Below are positions 1-7,072 of a stretch of DNA of 33,157 bases, piece after piece. The stretch is taken from contig CANONT010000019.1 of assembly GCA_947567695.1 (NCBI GenBank), forward strand, positions 1 to 33,157, in the 5' to 3' direction. The notes beneath the pieces are model-generated. The model was not told the origin of the DNA. It was given only the letters and a program-made list of their open reading frames with translations, and searched no databases. Both the position numbers and the translations under genes were made by a program. Every line of letters starts with the position of its first letter. Position 1 is the stretch's first letter. This stretch comes from an uncultured Clostridium sp. Lineage in GTDB: Bacteria; Bacillota; Clostridia; TANB77; CAG-508.

Positions 1-124
1 CTCATGTAAATAAAAAATTCTCAAAAAAAGTGTCCAAAAACTTGACATAGATCCAAGTTTCCTATTAGCTAAAATATAGAACCCCTTTATTGTTCTTTTA
101 ATATAGATATAAGCTGAAAAAATA

Positions 125-153
125 TTGACTTTTTCTTATTCTTCAAGTATAAT
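125..153 (+). promoter_or_regulatory. Consensus promoter of the antitoxin RNA
   Basis: TTGACT at 125-130 and TATAAT at 148-153 with a 17-bp spacer form a near-perfect vegetative promoter. No ORF follows. The predicted transcript starts near 160 and meets an intrinsic terminator at 217-252, which fits a small RNA. Confidence 0.8.
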
Positions 154-159
154 AATGAT

Positions 160-252
160 AGAAGGTGAGCGACCACAGAAATGTGGCGTGTCGCTAGATA
201 AGTATTTTTTATAGATACATCTCTATTGACCAGACAGAGATGTGTTTTTTTT
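160..252 (+). ncRNA. Antisense RNA antitoxin of a type I toxin-antitoxin system
   Basis: A transcript of about 90 nt is predicted from the promoter at 125-153 to a hairpin terminator (arms 217-224 and 236-243) followed by eight T. It overlaps the 3' end of the toxin gene on the other strand. Its 5' half folds as a hairpin (AGCGAC...GTCGCT around 169-194). The stretch at 181-194 is nearly repeated, in the sense of the toxin RNA, in the toxin 5' leader (401-414 on the minus strand). Converging RNAs that share a terminator and short repeats match the par/Fst type I arrangement. The arrangement is seen; the antitoxin function is inferred. Confidence 0.7.
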
Positions 253-381
253 GTTGTCTAATCTTCTTATTGTAACAGCTAGAGCTACAAATAAGGCAAT
301 AGCGACAACAGTTACCATTGCAAGTTCACCAATTAGTATGTAGATAAAAAGTAAATAAACTTGTTCCAATAACATATGCAT
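223..381 (-). CDS. Small hydrophobic type I toxin (Fst/holin-like)
   Basis: This is a 52-residue ORF too short for routine calling. It has a strong ribosome binding site (GGGGGCG about 4 nt before ATG at 381), a hydrophobic stretch of about 25 residues in the middle (IGELAMVTVVAIALFVALAV) and a short charged tail (RRLDNKK), the layout of membrane-acting type I toxins of the Fst/par and holin-like families. It has its own consensus promoter and converges on a small RNA. The RNA leader (401-414) can pair with the 3' end (181-194), the kind of long-range pairing that keeps such mRNAs inactive. On mobile DNA it would act as an addiction module. An in-frame ATG at 375 is a possible alternative start. 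Confidence 0.72.
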   Translation of the reverse strand: MHMLLEQVYLLFIYILIGELAMVTVVAIALFVALAVTIRRLDNKKNTSLSGQ

Positions 382-440
382 CGCCCCCTTTCATAAAGAA
401 AGCGACACTCCACACTCTGTTTTACTCATCTTCTTGTACT

Positions 441-469
441 ATTATACTGACTTGCTCACTGTAAATCAA
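441..469 (-). promoter_or_regulatory. Consensus promoter of the toxin gene
   Basis: Read on the minus strand, TTGATT (464-469) and TATAAT (441-446) are separated by 17 bp. The start would be near 434, leaving a leader of about 53 nt before the toxin ATG. That leader contains the repeat shared with the antisense RNA. Confidence 0.75.
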
Positions 470-481
470 GCGAACAAATCT

Positions 482-835
482 ATTTTTTGAAGAATTACTT
501 ACATTTTTAGATAAATGTTAAAATCTTATAACTTAAAAATCGACCATCATAATTTATCTTTTTAATAAAAACAAATACATCAAGTTGGTAATAAAAAATC
601 TATTTAGAAAATTTAAAATTTGATACTAAAATTGCTTAAAAACGTTTAAATATCAACGAAAAAATTTTTTTAGGCGTGCTTATTGAAATTTATAAAAAAA
701 GGTTATAAAATTATACATGAGAAAGGAAGTGATTGCCAAAAAGATTAATAAAAAAATATAGTGTTTTAAAAAATTTGCCCTTTCATAAGGCAGTTTATGA
801 TAAACGTGCCTAATCTATATATGGAAGTGATATAA
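482..835. other. Non-coding AT-rich gap with one candidate promoter
   Basis: No gene is supported here. A possible promoter for the gene at 836 is TTGAAA (683-688), a 17-bp spacer and TAAAAT (706-711). A 14-codon ORF at 717 has no support. I see no repeats or strong hairpins. Confidence 0.5.
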
Positions 836-1252
836 ATGAATGAAAATTTTAACGAAAAAATAGGTTTGAATGTTAGTGAAGTAGCTAACATGCTAGGTAT
901 TAGTAAAAACTTCACAAAATATATAAAAAATGAGGAGGTAATCAAACTAGACAACAAGGCACAGAAAATTTGCGAATTGTATTTTGAAGGAAACCTTAAC
1001 TGTATTTGTATAGCAAAAGAATTAGGAGTAATTCCACAATATGTATCAAAAGTTTTAAAAGGACATCCTAACTATAAAAAAGAAAAGGAAATAAGAAGTG
1101 AGATAAAACATAAAAATTATCTTAAGAGAAAAAAGACAAATAGACAGTTAAGAACAAAAATTTTGAAGGAGAAAGAAGATTATGAGTTAGAGTATTTAAG
1201 ACATTTACAATGGCAACATGCAATTGAAATGTCAAAAAAATACTTAGTCTAA
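836..1252 (+). CDS. Helix-turn-helix protein, copy 1
   Basis: This 138-residue basic protein has two helix-turn-helix-like segments. Residues ~13-36 (LNVSEVANMLGISKNFTKYI) look like an excisionase or MerR-type helix pair. Residues ~44-72 (KICELYFEG...IAKELGVIPQYVSKVLKG) resemble sigma-70 region 4. The C-terminal half is very basic (KRKKTNRQLRTKILKEKE). From about 934 to beyond the stop the DNA is almost identical to 25118-25525 in element 2, while the N-terminal segment is present only here. The start is ATG 836, preceded by GGAAGTG. It lies beside recombinase-bearing DNA in both copies, so a role in controlling element genes or recombination direction is possible but not shown. Confidence 0.7.
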   Translation: MNENFNEKIGLNVSEVANMLGISKNFTKYIKNEEVIKLDNKAQKICELYFEGNLNCICIAKELGVIPQYVSKVLKGHPNYKKEKEIRSEIKHKNYLKRKKTNRQLRTKILKEKEDYELEYLRHLQWQHAIEMSKKYLV

Positions 1253-1285
1253 TTATGTTCAAAATATTGTTCCAAAAAATCAACT

Positions 1286-1325
1286 AAAAGCAAGCATTTA
1301 TTAAAAGTAAATGGCTTGCTTTTTA
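1286..1325 (+). terminator. Intrinsic terminator after the helix-turn-helix gene
   Basis: The arms AAAAGCAAGC (1286-1295) and GCTTGCTTTT (1314-1323) are extended by an ATTTA/TAAAT pairing and end in T. The same terminator recurs at 25470-25510 and, degenerate, at 17206-17246. Confidence 0.8.
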
Positions 1326-1339
1326 GTATGCCTTAAAAA

Positions 1340-1464
1340 GCCATTGCCAAGATTTTCTATCGGATGAAAATTTTAAGAAAATCTAGGCGATGGCATAAAT
1401 ATCTTCTATGAAAATTCCGTGTACTACATGCAATTTTCTAGAATATAAAAAAGATCATATTTAT
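1340..1464. other. Tandem-hairpin structured locus of unknown function
   Basis: Two strong stems stand back to back. Stem 1 pairs 1340-1348 with 1386-1394 and 1350-1358 with 1376-1384, 18 pairs in all with one A/A mismatch and one G-T pair. Stem 2 pairs 1395-1402 with 1457-1464 and, inside, 1404-1416 with 1432-1443 with a single bulge. There is no T tract, so it is not a simple terminator. It is absent after the second copy of the preceding gene. It could be a structured RNA or a recombination/transposon end. The pairing is seen; the function is unknown. Confidence 0.5.
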
Positions 1465-1500
1465 TTATGACGAGAATATTTTTTAAGAGAGGTGGTGTAC

Positions 1501-1665
1501 TTGAATGAAGAAATAAACAAATCAAAAATACATAAAAATAAAAAGGATAAATTACCATTTGCAGTGTTTATAAGTCCTATGAATAAAGAGAAAGGAAGTA
1601 GTCAAGATTATAAAGAAATATTTACTGATATAATTTCAGATAGGATAAAAGAAAAATACAAATAA
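1501..1665 (+). CDS. Small hypothetical protein, 54 residues
   Basis: A short ORF begins at TTG 1501 (an in-frame GTG at 1495 is an alternative) behind AGAGGTGG. The product is lysine-rich at the N-terminus, with a central PFAVFISPMNKEKG stretch and a charged C-terminal helix ending in IKEKYK. I do not recognise the family. Small charged proteins of this size commonly sit near the recombinase in clostridial elements; element 2 has one in a comparable place (25610-25771), but the two are not obviously alike. Confidence 0.5.
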   Translation: MNEEINKSKIHKNKKDKLPFAVFISPMNKEKGSSQDYKEIFTDIISDRIKEKYK

Positions 1666-1693
1666 AAAACAAAACAAAATTTCGCAAAAAATA

Positions 1694-1722
1694 TTGAAAT
1701 ATTTTTGGGTTTATGATATAAC
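1694..1722 (+). promoter_or_regulatory. Promoter upstream of the RhuM gene, recurrent in this window
   Basis: TTGAAA (1694-1699), a 17-bp spacer and TATAAC (1717-1722) with TG just upstream of the -10. The motif TTCGCAAAAA precedes it. The same block occurs before the antirepressor remnant (16557-16585) and the intact Bro-N gene (19356-19384), so this is a conserved antirepressor-type promoter. Confidence 0.65.
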
Positions 1723-1758
1723 TAATATATTAAATTAAATAGTATAAATTTAAAGGAA

Positions 1759-1791
1759 ATTCAGTTGTTCGGAAAATCCGAACAACTGAAT
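1759..1791. repeat. Perfect palindrome, 15-bp arms, 3-nt centre
   Basis: The arms 1759-1773 and 1777-1791 are exact reverse complements around AAA. It lies between the promoter at 1694-1722 and the RhuM start. There is no T tract. It resembles in style the palindromes found inside the antirepressor-type genes of this window (2063, 3153, 19639), and could be an operator or a leftover of such a palindrome. Confidence 0.8.
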
Positions 1792-1807
1792 ACATTATAT
1801 AGAAATT

Positions 1808-1835
1808 ATCATTTTGCCGGCATCGGCAAAATGAT
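1808..1835. repeat. Perfect palindrome, 12-bp arms, 4-nt centre
   Basis: The arms ATCATTTTGCCG (1808-1819) and CGGCAAAATGAT (1824-1835) are exact reverse complements. This is the second palindrome in the RhuM leader, with a sequence unrelated to the first. It ends 36 nt before the chosen start and may act as an operator or a translation-blocking hairpin. Confidence 0.75.
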
Positions 1836-1871
1836 TACCAAAAATATTTTATAATGAATGGAGAAATAAAA

Positions 1872-2867
1872 ATGCAAAAAAATGAAAATAATATAATAAT
1901 TTATCAAGATGAAGATGGTGTTACGAAAGTTGCTGTAAAATTTAGAGATGAAGATATATGGTTAACACAAAATCAAATTGCAGAAATTTATAAAACAACT
2001 CAACAAAATATAAGTTTACATATAAATAATATATATAAAGATAAAGAACTAGAAGAAAATTCAACTAACAAGAAATTCTTGTTAGTTCAAAATGAAGGAA
2101 ATAGACAGGTTAAGAGAAATATCGACCATTATAATCTAGATATGATAATAGCATTAGGTTATAGAATACAATCACAAGTTGCAACAAGATTTAGAATATG
2201 GGCAACACAAAGATTACACGAATATATGCAAAAAGGTTTTACAATGGATGATGAAAGATTAAAACAAGGTGGAAATAGATATTTCAGAGAATTATTACAA
2301 AGAATTAGAGATATTCGTTCTTCGGAAAGAAACTTTTATCAACAAGTTACAGATATATATGCAACTTCAATAGATTATGATCCACGTTCTGATTTGACTA
2401 AAAAATTTTTTGCAACAGTACAAAACAAACTTCACTTTGCAGTTCATGAACATACTGCAGCGGAATTGATATATGATAGAGTGGACAATAAAAAGCCTTT
2501 TGTGGGAATGACTAATTTTAAAGGAGATTATGTAACAGTTGATGATGTGAAAATTGCTAAAAACTATCTTTCAGAAATTGAATTACAAAGATTGAATTTG
2601 CTGGTTTCACAATTTTTAGATTATGCAGAATTTCAAGCATTAGAACAACGAGCAATGACAATGAATGATTGGATAGATGAATTAGACAATCAAATTGTGC
2701 AAAATAAAAGAAAACTTCTTGAAGGAAAAGGAAAGATATCTCATCAAGAAGCAATAAAAAAAGCAGAAAAAGAATTTGAAATATATAGAGATAGAGAAAT
2801 GAAGCAATTAGAAAGTGATTTTGATAAAATGATTAAAATGTTAAAAGATAATAATAAAGATAATTAA
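1872..2867 (+). CDS. RhuM-family protein (virulence RhuM domain)
   Basis: This 331-residue protein spans the full RhuM family length. Recognisable family stretches are IWLTQNQIAEIYKTTQQNIS near the N-terminus, a helix-turn-helix-like region, then YNLDMIIALGYRIQSQVATRF and RIWATQRLHEYMQKGF. The C-terminal half is helical and charged. The start at ATG 1872 is chosen because TGGAGA lies 8 nt upstream; ATG 1854 lacks a ribosome binding site. RhuM proteins are common on genomic islands and phage-like elements; their biochemical role is not settled. The coding sequence contains a 25-bp palindrome (2063-2087) in the segment STNKKFLLVQ just before a conserved EGNR motif, and another palindrome follows the stop. 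Confidence 0.88.
   Translation: MQKNENNIIIYQDEDGVTKVAVKFRDEDIWLTQNQIAEIYKTTQQNISLHINNIYKDKELEENSTNKKFLLVQNEGNRQVKRNIDHYNLDMIIALGYRIQSQVATRFRIWATQRLHEYMQKGFTMDDERLKQGGNRYFRELLQRIRDIRSSERNFYQQVTDIYATSIDYDPRSDLTKKFFATVQNKLHFAVHEHTAAELIYDRVDNKKPFVGMTNFKGDYVTVDDVKIAKNYLSEIELQRLNLLVSQFLDYAEFQALEQRAMTMNDWIDELDNQIVQNKRKLLEGKGKISHQEAIKKAEKEFEIYRDREMKQLESDFDKMIKMLKDNNKDN
2063..2087. repeat. Palindrome inside the RhuM coding sequence
   Basis: The arms AACTAACAAGAA (2063-2074) and TTCTTGTTAGTT (2076-2087) are perfect around one base. It lies in frame and encodes part of the variable segment before the conserved EGNR motif. Comparable palindromes of different sequence lie inside the Bro-N genes at 3153-3171 and 19639-19663. 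Confidence 0.85.
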
Positions 2868-2869
2868 CT

Positions 2870-2894
2870 AACACGTTACAAGTTGTAACGTGTT
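2870..2894. repeat. Palindrome directly after the RhuM stop
   Basis: The arms AACACGTTACAA (2870-2881) and TTGTAACGTGTT (2883-2894) are perfect around a single G. The geometry is the same as the palindrome inside the gene (12-1-12). No T tract follows, so a classic intrinsic terminator is unlikely, although it could still be a 3' end hairpin. Confidence 0.75.
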
Positions 2895-2907
2895 GAAAGT
2901 CAAATAA

Positions 2908-2997
2908 TTATTTTATAATAAACTTACCATCTTTATAAACTAAAGTATCTCCGTTTTTGGCATCTTTGGGAACATCATCTATGGGGATATTTTCTAA
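2908..2997 (-). pseudogene. C-terminal remnant of a DUF3006 protein
   Basis: Read on the minus strand, this stretch encodes a DUF3006-like C-terminal part (ENIPIDDVPKDAKNGDTLVY...GKFIIK) ending at a stop at 2908-2910. It matches the pattern of the complete DUF3006 gene at 17907-18242 (DIPISNIPSNAKEGDILKL). The 5' part is missing: the fragment abuts an antirepressor remnant on the other strand. It is debris of a DUF3006/ComEC-like cassette such as the intact one in element 2. Confidence 0.6.
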
Positions 2998-2998
2998 C

Positions 2999-3280
2999 TT
3001 GTTAAATGAAACAATAAGAACAATATGGGATAAAGAGGAAGAAAAATATTATATCAGTATAATAGATATTGTTGGTGTAATATCAAAAAGTAATAGACCA
3101 AGAAAATATTGGAGTGACTTGAAAAATAATTTAATAAAAGATGGATTTGAAGTGTCCGAAAAAATCGGACAGTTGAAATTAAAATCACAAGATGGAAAAT
3201 ATCAATTGAATTATAAATATATAGAAGAAAAAGAAGTTAAGAAGATTTCTGGAAACAAGAAAGATACAAGTAATGGATAG
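2999..3280 (+). pseudogene. Bro-N antirepressor remnant, N-terminal domain only
   Basis: From about 2999 the frame encodes a Bro-N domain start (ETIRTIWDKEEEKYYISIID, then VGVISKSNRPRKYWSDLKN, then GQLKLKSQDGKY). This aligns with the intact Bro-N protein at 19455 (NIRVAWDEEEENWYFSVVDV). After QDGKY the sequence departs from the family and stops at 3278. The upstream part of the open frame (2957-2998) is antisense DUF3006 debris, so the first codons are not Bro-N, and no proper start is visible. It carries a palindrome (3153-3171) at the same place as the intact homologue. Confidence 0.65.
3153..3171. repeat. Palindrome inside the Bro-N remnant
   Basis: The arms TGTCCGA (3153-3159) and TCGGACA (3165-3171) surround AAAAA. 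In protein it encodes the VSEKIGQ segment directly before LK, the same place as the palindrome of the intact Bro-N gene (19639-19663), but with unrelated bases. Confidence 0.75.
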
Positions 3281-3342
3281 TATTTGTAGCTAACTTCATA
3301 GAAATAAAAAGTGATAAATAATTATTAGAAATGAGGGATTAT

Positions 3343-4128
3343 ATGGAAAAATACAAATATTTATTTGGCGACAGTAAAAAGAGTAAAATAAAAAATTATA
3401 ATAAATTTTATATAATAACATTGGTTTTATTATTAATAAACTACATATTTTGGTTTTGGCAATTCAACTTTTGCACAATAGATACACATATAATAAATTC
3501 ATTTATATTACTTATTCCAATTATACTAATAATATTGATGTACTTTTTAACAAAGAAAGAAAAAATAAATGTAAGAAAAGGTAAAATAATTTCAATAATT
3601 TTAGTAGTATTGTTTTTAATATTAAATTTTTATACTCTTATATTTGTTATGGTTAAAGAAGGAATTTCGCATGAGGACAATCCATTGAGATATAAACATA
3701 TCTGCAATATAGCTGGATATGAGAAAATAAGATTTCAATTTCCTAGTGAAATACCACAAGAATTAATACAAAACAATAAAGTTACATTTTATTATAGACC
3801 ACAATTTTTACAAGGTGGATTTTGCTTTGAATTGTTGTTAGAAATGAATAATGACAAAATTGATGAATACATAGAAAAATATAAAGAACAAGTTAAAGAG
3901 ATAATAGAAGTTAAGGAAACAAATTACAATCAATTATATGATGAGTATGGCATACATATACCAGTAATATTTTCATATAAAGATGGAAAAGAATTTTTTA
4001 TTAATAGTGAAATATATTTATTTGAAAGTAAGCCTTATAAACCTAATAATTGGAATCATGGTTATGCATATTATATGGCGAGAAATGGGAAATTAAAAAA
4101 ATTGTTACTTGTTACAGAAGTTTGGTAG
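3343..4128 (+). CDS. Hypothetical membrane protein
   Basis: This is a 261-residue protein starting at ATG 3343, chosen because GAGGG lies 5 nt upstream; ATG 3331 has no ribosome binding site. Three hydrophobic segments are visible at residues ~20-40 (FYIITLVLLLINYIFWFWQF), ~50-68 (SFILLIPIILIILMYFL) and ~82-105 (IISIILVVLFLILNFYTLIF). A soluble C-terminal domain of about 150 residues follows, probably outside the membrane. I recognise no family. It stands alone between antirepressor debris and the next unknown gene, as accessory cargo of element 1. Confidence 0.65.
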   Translation: MEKYKYLFGDSKKSKIKNYNKFYIITLVLLLINYIFWFWQFNFCTIDTHIINSFILLIPIILIILMYFLTKKEKINVRKGKIISIILVVLFLILNFYTLIFVMVKEGISHEDNPLRYKHICNIAGYEKIRFQFPSEIPQELIQNNKVTFYYRPQFLQGGFCFELLLEMNNDKIDEYIEKYKEQVKEIIEVKETNYNQLYDEYGIHIPVIFSYKDGKEFFINSEIYLFESKPYKPNNWNHGYAYYMARNGKLKKLLLVTEVW

Positions 4129-4206
4129 AAGTTATTGTAAAAAATTGGAATGTAATATAAAATATAGTTGTAATTTTTAATTATTTAAACGGAGGAAGTT
4201 TAAGGC

Positions 4207-5226
4207 ATGGAAAAATGTATGTTATGTGGGAGAAAAATAAGTAATACAAGATATAATTTTGGAATAGGATGTTTAAAGAAAACATGTTTGTTAATGAATA
4301 TAGATGGTATAAAAAATCTAAATGGAGAGGCAGAACTTAATAGAAAGATAATGTTTTTATGTGCTAAGAAAAACTTACCAAAGACACAAAGTAATATGCT
4401 AACTAATAGATATTTAACATTAAAAATACTTGATGAAGTTCCATTAGAAGAATATGATAAGTATAGAAGTTCATTGCAACAAGATATAGATAGAATAGAA
4501 AGAACAACAAAGATTGAAGAATTGGAAAGTTTTAAGCTTATTTCTTTAAAACAAGCAAATGAAATTAATAAGCAATATAAAAAACATGAAGGCTTTTTCA
4601 AGAAAATGATGAATGGTGAATATGATGTATTGCAAAACTTTACATTTGATATAATTAGATTTTCATTTAGTAAATATTATAGTGACAAACCATATTTAAA
4701 TGAAACGACACAAAAATCACAATATTTTGTTTGGAAAAGTTTAGCGATGTCATTTAAATCAATCGGATTTACATTTAGTGGAAAATGTTTAGAAAATTCA
4801 TTAAAAAGAAATCCAAAAGATATGGAAATTACGGATGGAAGAATAATTAAGAAGATAGCAAGTGATCAATATTTTATAGATAAAATTAATAAAATAGTAA
4901 AAGAAAATGATAAGAAGGAAAAGTTCAATATAAAAGTTGGAATAACCTTTAATGATGGTGACTTATTCTTAGCATTGCATGATGCAACTTTAGATGTTGT
5001 TGAAGAAAAACACAGCAATAATTTATGGAACTTACAAATAGAAATAACAGATAGATATGATTTTACAGATTATAAAGAAATAAATGAAATTATTGGTGAT
5101 AATATAAGCCTTTTAAAGAGATTGGGAAATATTGCAAATAATATTGCAATGATAAGTACAAGCTGCAATGTTGTTAGAGAGTATAATATAAAGATAAAAT
5201 TTAATCTCGATAATTGGGAAGTATAA
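4207..5226 (+). CDS. Hypothetical protein with N-terminal cysteine knuckle
   Basis: This is a 339-residue protein with GGAGG 11 nt before ATG 4207. The N-terminus has a CxxC pair and a third cysteine (CMLCGRKISNTRYNFGIGC), which suggests a small metal-binding knuckle followed by a larger helical domain. There are no membrane segments or signal peptide. I do not recognise the family and assign no function. About 195 nt of AT-rich non-coding DNA with weak inverted repeats separate it from the recombinase gene. Confidence 0.6.
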   Translation: MEKCMLCGRKISNTRYNFGIGCLKKTCLLMNIDGIKNLNGEAELNRKIMFLCAKKNLPKTQSNMLTNRYLTLKILDEVPLEEYDKYRSSLQQDIDRIERTTKIEELESFKLISLKQANEINKQYKKHEGFFKKMMNGEYDVLQNFTFDIIRFSFSKYYSDKPYLNETTQKSQYFVWKSLAMSFKSIGFTFSGKCLENSLKRNPKDMEITDGRIIKKIASDQYFIDKINKIVKENDKKEKFNIKVGITFNDGDLFLALHDATLDVVEEKHSNNLWNLQIEITDRYDFTDYKEINEIIGDNISLLKRLGNIANNIAMISTSCNVVREYNIKIKFNLDNWEV

Positions 5227-5422
5227 AATTAATTTGCAAGAAATTTTTGCAAGTTTGAACAACAAATAATATAAAATTCCTATCATCTTAAAAAAGTTCT
5301 AAAATTTTGGGAAGATCCTTGAAATTTTGGGACTTTTAACGTATAATAGCAACAATAAAATATATTTAAAATTAAATGTTATTGATACATTCAGCAATAA
5401 TATATAGAGATGGAGGTAATCT

Positions 5423-7066
5423 ATGAAAAAATCTAACGAAGAAAAAAGAGTAGTAATATATTGTAGAGAAAGTAGGGATGACTACGGAGAAAACTATGAA
5501 AGAATAGAAACACAAAGAGATTTACTTGTGAAATATTGTAAAAGTCATGGATACACGAATATAGTAGATATCATAATGGATGATGACAAAAGTGGAACAG
5601 ACTTCAGCAGATTTGATGATATAAGAGAAAGAGCCAAAAATAAAGAAATAGATGTAATCGTTTTTAAAAACTCTGCAAGACTTGGAAGAAATCAAAGAGA
5701 AGCATTAGAATTTGTAGAATATTTAGAAGAACAGGGAGTAGAAATAATATTTGAAGATGAACAATACAATGAGGAAATGTTTGGATTATATGCGTGGTTT
5801 AATGAAAGAAGAGCAAGAGATGATAGTAAAAATATAAGAAGAAATTTACGCCATAAAATAGAAGAAGGAGACTTACTTGTTAAAGCAATTTATGGATATA
5901 ACAAAGATGGAAAGAGTTTAGTAATTAATGAAGAAACAGCACCAATAGTGCAAGAAATCTTTGAATTATATTCTAAAGATTGGGGGTATCAAAAAATAGC
6001 AACTTATCTAAATAAAAAAGGAATTCCTACACCATCTCAAAGCAGAGGATTCGCAAATGCAAAACAAACAGCAAACTGGAAAGCACAACATATTGTAAGA
6101 ATACTAGATGACAGAAGATACATTGGAGATTATGTTGGAGGACATACAGAAAAGTTAAGTTTTAAATCAAAGAAAACTAGAGTAAAATCACAAGAAGAAT
6201 GGACAATTATAGAAAATCATCACGAGTCAATTATTGATAAAGAACTATTTGAAAAAGTACAAAAAATCAGAAAGAAAAGAAAAAGAGAAAGCGATAAATA
6301 TAACAATGGATTTAAATTTGTAGATGTAGAAAATAACTTATATTCAGGACTTTTATATTGTGGAAGATGTGGAACACCAATGTATAAAAGAAAAGGAAGT
6401 ACAGGAACAAGAAAAAGACCAGATAGTTACTTGTGTAAAAAATATAGCAATGAAGGAACAATCAAAGATATAAGACCAGATTATGGTTGCAAACCACACA
6501 GAATTAGAATTGAATATTTAGATAAAATTGTAAATGCCTATATAGATAATCTAGTGAGTAATTCAGAATTCAAAAACTTTGTTATGGACAATGTAAAAGC
6601 AATTAGTACTAATAAAGTAATACTAGAAAAAGAATTAAATAAATCAAAACAAGTTTTAGAAAAATTGGAAAAACAATTTAAACAAGTATATGAAGATAAA
6701 TTAAATGATTTAATTCCAGAGTTCATATACAAAGATAAAAAACAAGAATTAGAGAAAAAAATTAAAAACGAAAAGGAAAAATTAGAGGAAATTGAAAGCA
6801 AGTTTAATACTTTAAATAAATTAGAAGATAAAGAAGAATTAATATTCAAAGCAATAAATGATATTAAGAAAAATGGACTAGCAAAAGAAGAGTTATCAAG
6901 ATTATTTGATAAAATCGTAGTATTTGACCAACACGAAATAACCAAAGACATAAAAGAAGAATATAATTTAACAGATGAAATGTATCAAGAACTTTATGAA
7001 AATGGAGGTTTAGCATTTCACTTAAAATTTATGTACCCACAAACTATCACAAACAGGAGGATGTGA
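5423..7066 (+). CDS. Large serine recombinase of element 1
   Basis: A 547-residue site-specific recombinase. Order: resolvase catalytic domain (residues ~8-145) with the active serine in VIYCRES (Ser17) and the LGRN motif; recombinase domain (~155-290) with GYQKIATYLNKKGIPTPS; zinc ribbon (~310-365) with CGRCG and later Cys residues (YLCKKY, DYGC); then a long coiled-coil (~400-480) typical of large serine integrases. GGAGG precedes ATG 5423. The gene is last in the element: its stop at 7064-7066 overlaps the murA codons for Gly-Gly-Cys, so this end is the attachment junction. It is expected to catalyse integration into, and with a partner excision from, murA. Confidence 0.93.
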   Translation: MKKSNEEKRVVIYCRESRDDYGENYERIETQRDLLVKYCKSHGYTNIVDIIMDDDKSGTDFSRFDDIRERAKNKEIDVIVFKNSARLGRNQREALEFVEYLEEQGVEIIFEDEQYNEEMFGLYAWFNERRARDDSKNIRRNLRHKIEEGDLLVKAIYGYNKDGKSLVINEETAPIVQEIFELYSKDWGYQKIATYLNKKGIPTPSQSRGFANAKQTANWKAQHIVRILDDRRYIGDYVGGHTEKLSFKSKKTRVKSQEEWTIIENHHESIIDKELFEKVQKIRKKRKRESDKYNNGFKFVDVENNLYSGLLYCGRCGTPMYKRKGSTGTRKRPDSYLCKKYSNEGTIKDIRPDYGCKPHRIRIEYLDKIVNAYIDNLVSNSEFKNFVMDNVKAISTNKVILEKELNKSKQVLEKLEKQFKQVYEDKLNDLIPEFIYKDKKQELEKKIKNEKEKLEEIESKFNTLNKLEDKEELIFKAINDIKKNGLAKEELSRLFDKIVVFDQHEITKDIKEEYNLTDEMYQELYENGGLAFHLKFMYPQTITNRRM

Positions 7067-7072
7067 TATTGG
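7045..7072. other. Attachment junction of element 1 in murA
   Basis: The recombinase reading frame ends here while the murA frame becomes recognisable (GGCDIGTRPIDLH from 7056). Serine integrases recombine at a short core, which should lie in this interval. The matching copy is outside the window, so the core cannot be defined. The Thr before GGC in the hybrid murA frame differs from the usual Pro, consistent with a junction just upstream of the GGC codons. Confidence 0.6.

Larger units (their letters stand above)
1..7066. mobile_element. Integrated element 1 (right part), inserted in murA
   Basis: This is the part of an integrated element lying left of the interrupted murA; its other end and the 5' part of murA are outside the window. 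The right end is placed at about 7050-7070, where the last codons of a large serine recombinase overlap the codons for the conserved Gly-Gly-Cys of MurA. The content is typical accessory DNA: a type I toxin-antitoxin locus, a helix-turn-helix gene, a RhuM gene, antirepressor and DUF3006 debris, and unknown genes. It may be a composite of more than one element. The right boundary is well supported; the extent to the left is inferred. Confidence 0.75.

Noticed and set aside
717..761. 14-codon ORF near 717
   Set aside because: Too short, poorly placed and without recognisable features.
5227..5422. Terminator and promoter before the element-1 recombinase
   Set aside because: Only weak inverted repeats and no convincing -35/-10 pair; not called.
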